Positions 12,409 through 34,514 of a stretch of DNA of 64,000 nucleotides are shown in pieces (within the stretch, counting starts at the first letter, position 1; each line of letters starts with the position of its first letter). A model generated the notes under the pieces. The model was not told the origin of the DNA. It ran no database searches and worked only from the letters and a program-made list of their open reading frames with translations. A program made the position numbers and the translations under genes. This stretch comes from Cryptomeria japonica. Its lineage: Eukaryota; Streptophyta; Pinopsida; Cupressales; Cupressaceae. The stretch is from NCBI RefSeq assembly GCF_030272615.1, contig NC_081412.1:99447796-99511795 (forward strand), given 5' to 3'.

Positions 12409-13090
12409 TACATTAATCCACCACCATCCATTCCATCCACTCTATCATATCTCACTCCACCATCTTTTCTTCCATCCTATGTCAATCCACAATCTTCTAT
12501 TCCCTCCTACATTAATCCAATCCACTCCTCTTATCCTAATCCACCATCCACTCCATCCTATCTTAATCCACCATCTTACACTCCATCCTATCTTAATCCA
12601 CCATCTTACACTCCATCCTATCTTAATCCACCATCATCCACTCTATCCTAAGTCACTCTACCATGTTCTGCTCCATCCTATGCTAATCCACAACCTTCCA
12701 TTCCCTTGTACATTAATCTACAATCCACTCCCTCTTATCCCAATCCGCCATCTGCTCCATCCTATCTTAATCCACCATCTTCCACTCCATCCTATCTTAA
12801 TCCACCACCATCCACTCTATCCTACCTCACTCCACCATCTTCCACTCCATTGTATATTAATCCACAACCTTCCATTCCCTCCTACATTAATCCATAATCC
12901 ACTCCCTCTTATCAAGCAATCCACCGTCCAATCCATCCTATCTTAATCCACCATCTTCCACTCCATCCCGTCTCACTCCACTTCCATCCACTATGTCCCA
13001 TCTCACTCCACCACCATCCACTCCGTCCTATCTCAATCCACCACCTTCCACTCCATCCTATCCCAATCCATTATTTTTGATTCCCTCCTA
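12409..13090 (+). repeat. 30-nt coding minisatellite (decapeptide repeats)
   Basis: Units of about 30 nt, for example CTTAATCCACCATCTTACAC followed by TCCATCCTAT, recur in register and encode variants of Y-L-N-P-P-S-(S/Y)-T-P-S. Adjacent units near 12565-12650 are nearly identical, while outer ones have diverged. Comparable but more degenerate units occur in the minus copy (50340-50700, complement). The array therefore predates both insertions but has probably been partly homogenised since. Confidence 0.8.
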
Positions 13091-13963
13091 CATTCCTGTA
13101 ACTTCCATCCCACAATCCACCTACATTGCTCAATCCACTTCCTATGGTATGCCACAGTCTACACCTCTTCCTCCACTTATCAATCAACCAAGTTCACAAG
13201 CCACTCCCACACCAGATGTCATATGTGGACTATTTTTGCCTCCCACAATCTATTTATTCTAACCACCCACCTCAAATTCAAATACACAAGTATTTGATTC
13301 CAAATGCCCTCGAAGGACTAATCACAAAGAAACCATCACAAAATCCAACTCATAAAGTTGATGATTTTTGTCATCCAACTCCATCATGTGAGGCCACTAG
13401 TGATGAATCCCTTCCACCTCCTAACACCATTGAAAACCTCCCATCCGTTGACACCATCCAATCCAAATCCCCATCTCTTCCTCCTGGCATTATCCAAACC
13501 CAATCAATTGAACCTCATGAATCCACCCTCCTCCCCTACCTCCCATCCTTCCATCCACACCAATCCCATCATGCCAAGATCTTGTTCCAAAGTATATTGA
13601 AATATCTATCAACCAAAATCCTACCATCCCACCTACTCCATCTTGAGATCCATTATCATCCCCTCATCTACATCACAATCCTACCATACCACCTAATCCA
13701 TCTCGTGATGCCTCATCACCCCCTCATCCAAGGTAATATCCTACCATCCCATCTACTCCACTTCATGGTCTTGTATCACCTCTCATTCAATCTATCCCAC
13801 CACCATCACTCTATCCCCTTGGTTCTCATACATTCATGCATGGTCGTTAACTTGCAACAAAATAATGCCTCGTATTCACCACCCATCCTCTTCCATCTAC
13901 TAATGGACTCAGATCTTGTTCCGCAAATAACAAGTATCCTATTTTAGATAAAATGCTCAAAAG

Positions 13964-14059
13964 TTGAACTATCAAGGTAAAGGTATAGGCCTACATGAGC
14001 AAGGTACCCTGGAGCCCATCCATGTCAAAGCACATCCAGGATCTCATGGTTTTGGTTAC
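13964..14059 (+). other. G-patch motif segment of the element ORF
   Basis: The frame reads LNYQGKGIGLHEQG followed by TLEPIHVKAHPGSHGFGY. This fits the G-patch consensus: aromatic residue, G-x-G-hydrophobic-G, x4-G, PI, and a terminal G-hydrophobic-G-aromatic. G-patches are RNA-binding or helicase-activating motifs found in splicing factors, betaretroviral polyproteins and some plant gypsy polyproteins. A one-base frameshift separates it from the upstream LDKMLKS segment. The equivalent segment is missing from the minus copy because of a deletion at the copia junction. Confidence 0.7.
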
Positions 14060-14778
14060 ATTTCCCAAGGCACTTCATCCAAACATGTTGGGACAACTAT
14101 TCAAAAACCCAAGTGTGCTTCCAAACCCACCATCACATCTTTGCATCGCTCCTCTAAATCATTTACCAACATCCCTCTTCCTTCATCATATCAAGCCAAA
14201 ACAATGGTCCATCTTCCTCCATCCTTTAAATCCTTTTCGAGTCCCTATACTCAAAATCCACCATCACATATCCCCCACATAATAAATCCATTTTGGGCCT
14301 TTCTACCCCAAAATCCCATCCTCCATCTTATTCTACTTATCCCCTCGTACACCTATCCCATATCCCTATCACCCATCATAAACATCTCTCTCCTTTAATT
14401 CCCAATCAAGATTGACAATGACACATACCCATACATCCTACCTACATCAATCCATTCATGTTCCCTCCATTTCATATATATTCTCACACTCCTTCTAATG
14501 GTACTACCAACAAATTGGATGCCAAATCAAATATGCATAAAATTAAATATCCACAAAAATCTAAAGATCACCATGTCCCCTCAAATAGACATTCTCCCAC
14601 AATTCAAAATATGATACAAAAATGCAATAAATCCCAAAGGCCACAAAGGCCCACTAAAACAAAACAAAAACAGTGTGGATCCCAAAGAAAAAAGAAGCAA
14701 TGCATCAAAAAGAAAAATCTCCAATGGCATCCAAAGTTGCTAATCCATAAGATAGACTTCCTCTCCACCATCTCCTAA

Positions 14779-17138
14779 ATCTATTTTGGGTCCATATGTC
14801 CCCAAATTCTCTATTCTATCTCCTCCATCATCCTTATATCATCCATCTATTTTTCTTCCACTCATTCAACACCCCCACAATATGTGCCAGTGTTGGTCTT
14901 GATAACACCCCCTATCACACTCACTTTCCATCATTCCATCCAAACAATTCCCACCACCACATCTCTTAAACCACAAATATTCCCCATCAAAACCATCTAA
15001 TCCATGTCTTTACATAATACATCCATCATAATAAGGTTGTACCAACATCCAATGATCACTCCATATGGGCTCTTATTACCTTGATATGGAGCTTGATGCT
15101 TGAGTCGTACATCCATCTCCCTTATCACCTATCTTCCAAATCCATTTACCCACATCCTCATCCATCCATATTCCTCCTAAAAATCAAAAAAATTCTAAAA
15201 GAAAAGAAAAAAAAAAGAAAAGTAAAGAGAAAAATCCATCCAATGGTGAAAACTTGGTAAATAGGCGCCTTAGATAGGTACCACGATGAAAACCTGCAAA
15301 TAGGTGTCGTGTAATTCCTCCTTCCATTTTCTCTCCACATTTGGGGGAAAGTTCTTCTATACATCCTTCCATCACTTCCTCCATCCCACCTACCTACCAT
15401 ACCCATCATATCCTATCCATTTCACTTCTTCTATCCTCCTTTGGATCTTGATATAACTAAAGGTCACCATGTATACATGCTTTGGGTACCTCTTGGCATC
15501 TATTTCCCCATCACACTTTTCCTCCATTTAAATTCTTACCTGCACATCCTTCCTCCCATCTATGTAGTCCTTCCACACACCTTCATAGTGCTTGTCCACC
15601 CATCATCCCACCTTCCATCTACCTCCCTCATCCTCTAGTCATCCTACCTTCCATCCTATCATGCTCCTACTAACATGTCTTATCATGGATAACATATCTA
15701 GAGTGGTGGAATATATTTCCCTTTCATGACGTAATCCTTAGAGACCCTATCACACCCACCATCTATCCATTGATCCCTTCATCCATTATCTTTTCATCTC
15801 CTAATCCTTTCTGACCTCCATCCTTCATTGGTAATCCTTTCATCTCCCAATCCTCATCCCATAATGCTTCTATCTCCAAATCTTTTTCATCCTCTCCTTC
15901 ATCTCTCAATTCCTCATATCACATCATTCCATTACCTCTTACATCCCTTGTCATTGACATCTATCTCTAGGCTACCCCCATGCAATCCAATGCCATGCAT
16001 CTCATTAATCCCAATGCTCATCGCAATCCACCATCACATGCAAATCCTATAAATCTACTCCAATTATCCAACATCAAACACCAATAAAAAAATCACCTAA
16101 TCACATCCTTGGTCTTGTTCATGGCCTTGTTGCAAGCCTTGATCATAATTTAATCATCATCATTAGGATGCATCCTTCCTAATCCTTGCGTTGTTTTGGG
16201 ATATATTGTTCCCACATCAACAACACTCCACCCACTATCAATCCAATCTTTCTATTATTTTTGGATATGTTGTTCCCACCTCAACAACACTCCATACACC
16301 ATTAATCCAATCCTTGTGTTGTTTTGGGTATATCATTCCCACATCAACATCACCCCATTGCTCATCATTTTGTCATGGTTTTTCAACTTGACTAAGGTAG
16401 CATCACATTTTTCTTTAGTTCATCATCCATCATCCCAAGCTCTTGTACATCTTGTAAATCATGTCTTGCGCATAGCGTCAATTGTGTATCTCCACCTAAG
16501 ATCATTTGTACATATGTGTCCTTAGGTCCCATCTTTTGTTTTAGTTGATTGTGTGTTGTCGAGATTTTGTCCCTATAGAGATGGTTCTTCAACAATAATA
16601 TTTGGGTATCCTTGAGGTTTCAAGTGTCTCACTTGTCTCTTGCCATAGGAATCCTAGTTTAGTATCCATCATCAATCGTCGTCGAATGTATCCTTCCTTA
16701 TATGAGAAGAATCAATCCCATCCATCAATCTTCCCTATGTCAAGGTACTTGAGATACTTGTTATTTCGTTGGTTCTTTTGGATCTCTGTTTATTTTTATC
16801 TTGAGCTTCTTCATTTTACCTCCTTGTGGTTATCACGATCCTTTTTTTTATCATGGTGCATTGTAAATGGCGAAGCTAGGGGCATAGTCTTGCCTTTCTA
16901 CTTGCTTGTGTCTTTTTGATGTGTCCTGCGTTACTCCCACAAAGGATCCTTATGGTCTTATGTTACATTGGGACATATCTTTTACTTGTAGTTTTTTAGC
17001 ATTATTTCCCTCAAAGTTCCTTGCAACTTTGTGAGATGTTAGACTAACATTTTTGTTTGTTGAGTTAGTCCCATGCATTGGCTATGAAATCATCTTGGTT
17101 CCTCATAACTCAGTGCCTCACAGAAAATGCTAAATAAT
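14779..17138 (+). other. Conserved non-coding 3' region of the G-patch element
   Basis: There is no long ORF, yet block after block matches the reverse complement of 40656-42797. The matches include an A-rich tract at 15185-15232, a tandem GATGAAAAC-type motif at 15245-15311, GGATCTTGATA...TACATGCTTTGG at 15444-15487, GGCTACCCCCATGCAATCC near 15971, CGGGATATATTGT-like text near 16197 and GGCTATGAAATCATC-like text near 17080. I do not recognise a protein. The conservation may reflect packaging or transcript structure, or simply a young shared ancestor. Confidence 0.6.
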
Positions 17139-17600
17139 AATCTAAACATTTTCTTCCAAGCTTTATGTTTTTATTTTCTTTGAAATGATGCTACTTCGTA
17201 ACACCATCTCAAAGAGGGACAAAATGTTAACACGTAAATTTGATCACTACCATTTGATCAAATTTATCCCTTTATTCCTCAATCCTTTTAGGTGAGTTAA
17301 TTCATTTAATTTACCTATTCATCTATATCTTTACATATTCATCTATTTATCTAGTCACTCTTTTGAATGGCTGAGGCATCTTTCATGATCTGAACATTTT
17401 TCTTCCAAGTTTTATGTTTTAATTTTCTTTGAAATGATGCTACTTCATAACACCATCTCAAAGAGAGGCAAATTGTAGACACCTAAACTTGATCATTGCC
17501 ATTTGATCAAATTTATCCCTTTGTTCCTTTATCATTTTAGGTTAATTTTACATAATTCATTTATATCTTTACTTATTCATGTATTTATTTAAATAAATAA
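17139..17600 (+). repeat. Tandem duplication spanning polypurine tract and LTR start
   Basis: A unit of about 249 bp starting TCTAAACATTTTCTTCCAAG (about 17141) recurs from about 17389. Each copy contains a polypurine tract and an LTR start: TGTTAACACG at 17225 and TGTAGACACC at 17474. The second is closer to the start seen in the minus copy (TGTAGACATT). The element thus has two candidate 3' LTR boundaries. Confidence 0.75.
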
Positions 17601-18229
17601 CCTTTTTTATTTGATCAAATCCCATCTCCACTTTTCTCCAATTTTGAATTAAAATTAATTAAAAATTCATATTTTCCCTCATCCACTTGCATCCTTCAAC
17701 TATCCCACTCGCATCCTAATCCTAATCCTAATATCCATCTAATCCACTCCTCTAAGCATGTGCATACACTTAATCTTTGATTAAGTAAGGTCAACTCCTT
17801 CCATCACATCAAGCACAAGGGCTTCTTATATAAAAATATGAGCGTGTCCCCTCAAGTACCCTAAAATGATTTTTTAATTCCTTTATTCCTCTCCTTCATC
17901 CTCCACCCTCCATCTTCATCAATCAATCTTTACCACTCATCCATTCATCTCATCCAAAATCGTACAAATCAAATCTTTAACCATTTTTATCTCTCTCACC
18001 CATTTTGCATTGGAGCACCATTATGTTGTTAGATTCTTGAGTGAGCACACATCCAATCAAACATTATGGACAAATCTATTCAACGAGGGGTTTGATATAA
18101 TTTCATTTTGTTAGATCATATGCTAGTTTGACTTCTTTTTTGCCTAATCTTGATATTGCTTTGAATTTGTGATTTTGAGTGTTTTCCTTTGTTGTTTGCA
18201 CTCATCTCAAAATCACTTTTCCTTGCACA
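17474..18229 (+). mobile_element. 3' LTR of the plus-strand G-patch element
   Basis: It starts TGTAGACACCTAAAC immediately after the polypurine tract and ends CCTTGCACA at 18229, giving TG...CA ends and about 756 bp. A TATA-like TTATATAAAAATA lies near 17826. The first half matches the inverted fragment at 8005-8396. The flank right after it is the repeat copy at 18231. The start could alternatively be 17225 because of the tandem duplication. Confidence 0.65.
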
Positions 18230-18230
18230 T

Positions 18231-19752
18231 ATAGATATTCTAAATAAACTAGGGTTAGTTACCGCCTTAACTTGTAATTTGAAATAAATCATATTTAGTT
18301 GGCTCATAACTATTAGCTAAGGAAGGAAACAAAACACCCAAATTAAAAAATTCAAACTTAAAAATTTAAAGTTTAAATCTCACCTAAAAACTGATGAAGG
18401 TCAATATCAATCTAAACAGACCTATAATAAATAATTACACATAGATATCATATTCAAATCATAAAAATAAAAAACAATACATAATTAAATAATAAAAATT
18501 ATCTACCAATCTTCATATAAAATATATTATCTTACATGTACTTATTAATGAATATGAAATAACCTAATCACTATTAAAAAAACAAAACATATCTATGAAA
18601 TTTTACCATTCACTAATCAATTCTTTGATATTTATATTCTATACTACATATAAATATTTGGTCTCTTTAAAATATAAAATATCAATATTTGAGTAGGCCC
18701 ACTCATCATGGAGATGAGAGTAAAATAATGAGGCATGACCAAATCTCTCATGCTAGCTCTTACTTTATCAATGACAAGACATAAATATTCTTGAACTATT
18801 TTTATAGTGGTCAAACATGCAATAGTAATATTTAAATGAAAGGTGCCATCACCTTTAATAATCTACACAAAACCATTGAAGATATTCTAACTGTTGCCAC
18901 TAACCTAATGTAGTAATGTAGGAATCCCCACATACGGAAAAGGAACTCAAGGTCTAATGTTCTACTAGACGTTTTCTCTCAAGCCCAATTTGATCAATCC
19001 TCCTATGCTCCATCACATAGCATTTTTCATTGAATAATGTTTTTAATTTATGGATGGAGTAGAAATTGAGTTAGAGGTAAAATATGTTTTTGATTATAAA
19101 GCAGTCAAAATCGGGGCTGATTCGAAGAGGTAAAATATGTTGATGGCTTATTTCTATTATTTTATATGGGCGATTTGATACATAGACAATAGTTAAGGAA
19201 GAGAGAGATAAAATTTGGTCATTTTGTAATGATGAGGATGTGAGCTACTGTACAATTTATAGTAATATTGTATCAAGTATAAAGACAATCTAACAATCGA
19301 CAATCTTATTGTCTTGTTTAAAGAGGCAAGATAAAAAATAATACTCTCTAATCAAAATTCTCCATTAAAAAACTTTTTTGTTTGTTTGTTGGTAAAACTA
19401 ATTAATCAACTCTTATATCTTCTAAATATATCAATATAAATACTTTTATTACAACTCTTGATTTTGTAAAGTTCAATATGCCTATGCCTTAACCCAACCG
19501 TGAACATACTACTTTTCTCATTTGTATTCAAGTCTAAAAAACAGTAAATAAAATTAAAATTCTCTTCAAATAATTTAGGGTGAATAAATGTACATGTGTA
19601 ATAAAATTAAAATGATTTGAAATAGTAACATTAATTTGATTATATTTCAAATATAAATGTAGGTAAAATTTGTTTATTTTGATGTTTGAGATAAGAATAT
19701 TGAAACTACTAAAAAGTGATACAAATTTCAAATTTAAGGTGAATGAGTTAAG
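18231..19752 (+). repeat. AT-rich repeat, copy 2 (partner at 8465-9765)
   Basis: It starts TAGATATTCTAAATAAAC two bases after the LTR end and is collinear with copy 1. It carries an extra insert of about 150 bp near 19165-19318, between the TCTATTATTT and TTTAAAGAGGC blocks, and a shorter one near 19095-19135. No gene was recognised. Confidence 0.7.
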
Positions 19753-21325
19753 ACAAATGTATTATGTACATTCTCAAATTCTACGTGAAAATAAATTAAA
19801 GATAGATGTGATGTAAATTTTGAAATTGTATGTGAATTTATGTTAATTCCAATCTTTGACATTAATCCCTCAAATATGTAGTTTTGTCCCATTGATGCAA
19901 TTTTGGACTTTCTGATTCTAAACTTGTGATTCTCATAACTTTGGTACATTTATCAAAGATTCTTTTGTAATTGCATCCACAATATAAATTATGGTAGTGT
20001 CAATGAAGATTATTGAAACTTGCTATGCTACAAACAAGAATTAACTTTTTGTCTCTTGCACTTTAATCAAGTCTTGTTATGCATTCAATCATTTCAGTGA
20101 AATTTTGCAAGACAACAAACAATAAACATAATTAACAATAATACCACTATCATGATCTAAATGTTTAAAATAATGTTTAATACATTAGATACAAATGATC
20201 TAATACAAGAACTAATTTTCAATACTTATAATGTTTATTGATACAATGACTAATAACTATTACGAATGATACAATTGTTACAAAATATTAAATATTCAAT
20301 GTTAAATAATCTTTATAATAAATATAAAAAAGTTACAACAAATTAAAAATAAGGTAATAATTTTTTTTTAGAAATCGAGAGGAATTAATAAAGTCAATTG
20401 TGTTCAAGATTGTTGCATCAACTTAATTGAATCCAAAAACTGCATTCCCTCTATATTACGGGTTGTGGAAATCTTGTACCATAGAAATTAGCAGGTTAAC
20501 CCAACATATGGATTGTGGAAATCTCATAGCATAAGAATCAATAGGTTAGCCCAACAATTGTGATCTTAGTTTTTTGATAGGGTGAGCCCCCTACTAACTT
20601 CTTGAGGTGATAGACTAGGTTGGAACAAGCCAACCACTAGATAACTTGAGGTGGAGATCATCAATCTCGGGACCTACATAAAAGTATCAATCTCGAAACC
20701 TACATGAATGATCCCAAAATCTTTAACCAACTACAACACCCTTTTTAACAAAAACAAAAATTCCCTTATACATAGAATATACAATTAATTTAATTTTTCA
20801 TTACTTTATTAGAATGCAAACTTTTGTTATATCCTCATCCCCACCATGCACCCAATTTAACAAATGGTTAGAAATGCAAGTGGGGATCCAAAGAATCATA
20901 AGTTTAGTTTTGCTTTTGGGGATGCAACATGCTTATTGGCCAGTTATGCTTTTGGGCATGCAGTATGCTCACTTGCTCACTGGCTCACTGGCTAACACTT
21001 AAACAAGGTATAAAGAGGGACTGGAAGGGAATCAATTGACCAGAAATAATTGCTACAAGCACATAAAAAATTGACTCATCATTTCCCATGTTGACTTGCA
21101 GGAAGCCAAACAAGGAAAAACCCTAATAATTAGGTACTTATTAGCCAGCACAGAAGTTCTAACAATGTTTTACATACAATTTAAAAAGATGAAACTGTCA
21201 AAATCATTTGTCTCATGACGCATGCAATGCCACGTTTTAAACACCCATTGGAAACCTCACAACAAAAGATCACTGCAATTATGGCAGATTAAATCCACAT
21301 TAACATCAATAATTAGATATGGGTG
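19753..21325. other. Intergenic DNA upstream of spermidine synthase
   Basis: This is AT-rich DNA with no gene recognised. It holds a tandem pair of about 60 bp (GGGTTGTGGAAATCTTGTACC near 20459 and GGATTGTGGAAATCTCATAGC near 20510) and a pair of CAATCTCG-(G/A)-(G/A)ACCTACAT units near 20663-20705. The right part may hold distal promoter elements, but none can be demonstrated by eye. Confidence 0.4.
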
Positions 21326-21705
21326 AATTATAAAACCCTAACTCAGGAATTTACTGTGGTTGTCTAAGCATTGGGCATGTTACTCGGCCGACGATCTTTG
21401 TAAATGGTCAGAGCCGTTGGATTTTGTTGAGGAGGTGTCGGCTTAAGGAAGATTCTTGTGTAGGGGTTTAAGACCATCCATGGGGGATAAGGAAAGGTGG
21501 GAATTCATTTGTAAAAGTTGAATTGCATTTGAAATAAAAGTCTGTAAAGTAATACGCGCATCCGGGAAATTGCAGGAATTAGTGGGCGAAAAGTTTTGGA
21601 ATAATTTCTTTCGACCCTCGTTCTCATTGCAGGAGGTGGCCTGAGAATAAGTACGAAACTACCTTTTGCAGAAAAGCTAGATTTAGTCGGTTCTGATTTA
21701 ACTCC
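21326..21705 (+). promoter_or_regulatory. Candidate promoter and 5' UTR of spermidine synthase
   Basis: A TATA-like ATTATAAAAC (about 21326-21335) overlaps a telo-box AAACCCTAA, a motif common in promoters of plant housekeeping and growth genes. The following 370 bp up to the ATG is more GC-rich than the DNA on either side and contains no long ORF in frame with the CDS. The start context is CTCCATGGCA, a good plant initiation context. The transcription start and any 5' UTR intron (a CATTGCAG sequence lies near 21631) cannot be fixed from sequence alone. Confidence 0.45.
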
Positions 21706-33237
<11,532 letters not shown>

Positions 33238-34013
33238 GTTTTAAGCAGTTGAGTCTATTAGGAACAAAGGATTTACATCATTGTTTAGGTGGTCTTGTTT
33301 CATCAGCAAAATAGCTGAGTATTTTGTATTTAAACTTGATTAACATCTGGGGATCTAAACTTAAGTATTCAAGTATCTATTGGAATGTCGTCTACCTTTT
33401 TGAGTGATTTTGATGTAACTCATGAAGGAATATGTCGTTTCAATTTGAGATACAACCTGTGAAGAATATATCCAGCAGGTTGAGCAGATTGTGTCAAAAT
33501 CTGGTCTGAAGGCTGAGAAAATGTTTGAGCCCACCATCATCATTATTTTAATGAAATGAAATTCTTTATTTCAATGTAATGACCTTGCTTCAAAATGTAG
33601 TTAATTCGATGATTAAAGATAAATCTAAGAAGATTCATGGTAATATTGTTGAATCATGAAATGGGATTTTTGAAATTGCTCAATTGGTTTGATTGTAATG
33701 TTTTTGAGTTTGGGCAATCTTTATGATCATCCATGTGAGAAAGCTAGAGTTTTGGTGCAATTATCATATTTGAGTGTGTTTTATGTTGAAAATAAATATA
33801 AAAATGTAAACTGAGATCTGCAGTTATTCAGGTTCCATGTTGATTTGACATGCTCAGTACATGTTTCTATATTTTTTGTATATGAATAGCAATAAACTGG
33901 ATCATCGTGTTATTTGCATGGATTTAATTTAAAATTAAACAATGTGCCAAATGTAGTGTTTCCACTAAGACTTGAATAATTGGCATATAGGAGAAGTCGG
34001 AGTTAACCAGTGA
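33238..34013 (+). other. 3' UTR and downstream flank of SPDS
   Basis: No gene is visible. The 3' UTR must begin at 33238. There is no perfect AATAAA close to the stop; near-consensus AATGAA lies around 33549-33560 and AATAAA-containing text occurs near 33790. The polyadenylation site cannot be assigned. Confidence 0.4.
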
Positions 34014-34514
34014 GAAGGTGATGGGGATATCGTTTCAGCTTTTTGAACTGGCTTCTGCTAGTTGGTTGCAACACAATTAAATTGTAAGAATATATGTTCT
34101 TGGGATCTCATAATTTAGTTTCAGGGGCATTGCAGGTGTATTTAGGAAGAAAAAATTGAGAATAATTCTACTGTTTTAGTCTCTGTTTGGTTTGGTTGGA
34201 GGTGAACTTGCACCTATCTACTAGCATTCCCCTACCGTGTCATCAATATGCTTTAACCTGTAGAAGGTGATGGGGATATCGTTTCAGCTTTTTGAACTGG
34301 CTTCTGCTAGTTGGTTGCAACACAATTAAATTGTAAGAATATATGGTCTTGGGATCTCATAATATAGTTTCATGGGCATTGCAGGTGTATTTAGGAAGAA
34401 AAATTTGAGAATAATTCTACTGTTTTAGTCTCTGTTTGGTTTGGTTGGAGCTGAACTTGCACCTATCTACTAGCATTCCCCTACCGTGTCATCAATATGC
34501 TTTAACCTGTAGAA
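34014..34514 (+). repeat. 249-bp tandem duplication downstream of SPDS
   Basis: The unit beginning AAGGTGATGGGGATATCG at 34015 recurs at 34264 and ends near 34514 (AACCTGTAG). Only a handful of substitutions separate the copies. It is non-coding. Confidence 0.9.

Larger units (their letters stand above)
10408..14778 (+). pseudogene. Broken Pro/Ser/Tyr-rich ORF with G-patch and basic domain
   Basis: The start ATG at 10408 (MSQSYYSEFG) is supported by the minus copy, which begins MSQFYYDEFG after the same CTAATC(G/A)TC context. Domains in order are: an acidic N-terminal segment of about 90 residues (DDDDSLVDQ, QNPIVHPSY, PYHTFD); a long proline-rich tract with decapeptide-like repeats near YLNPPSSTPS (12409-13090); a PPPNTIENL block (about 13419); a G-patch (13964-14059); and a Lys/Arg-rich domain (14500-14740; DAKSNMHKIKYPQ, SQRPQRPTKTKQK). 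A 1.5 kb solo LTR interrupts it at codon TAC (10906). Several frameshifts are evident, because homology moves between frames near 10700, 13100, 13950 and 14400. Function is unknown. The acidic, low-complexity, G-patch and basic arrangement suggests RNA or nucleocapsid binding, which is inference. Confidence 0.65.
10383..18229 (+). mobile_element. Non-autonomous LTR element encoding a G-patch Pro-rich protein (plus copy, 5'-truncated)
   Basis: The order is: broken ORF (10408-14778), long conserved non-coding 3' region (14779-17138), a duplicated polypurine tract (AAAGAGGGACAAAA and AAAGAGAGGCAAAT) and a 3' LTR (to 18229). Homology to the minus copy at 39654-56372 is collinear from the ORF start to the polypurine tract: the same N-terminal domain, proline repeats, basic domain, A-rich tract and conserved non-coding blocks. 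No RT, RNase H, integrase or classic gag motif was found in any frame, so any retrotransposition would depend on another element. The copy lacks a 5' LTR and a primer site, and a solo LTR splits its ORF. I do not recognise the family by name. Confidence 0.75.

Noticed and set aside
12359-12946. His/Leu-rich ORF overlapping the proline repeats
   Set aside because: It is an out-of-frame reading of the 30-nt minisatellite; only the YLNPPS frame is shared with the minus copy and with the N-terminal domain.
12409-13090. CRISPR-like array
   Set aside because: Repeats are contiguous coding minisatellite units without unique spacers, in a plant nuclear context.
19165-19318. Possible MITE inserted in repeat copy 2
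   Set aside because: The ends (AGACAATAG / TTATTGTCT) are only weakly inverted and no target duplication is convincing.
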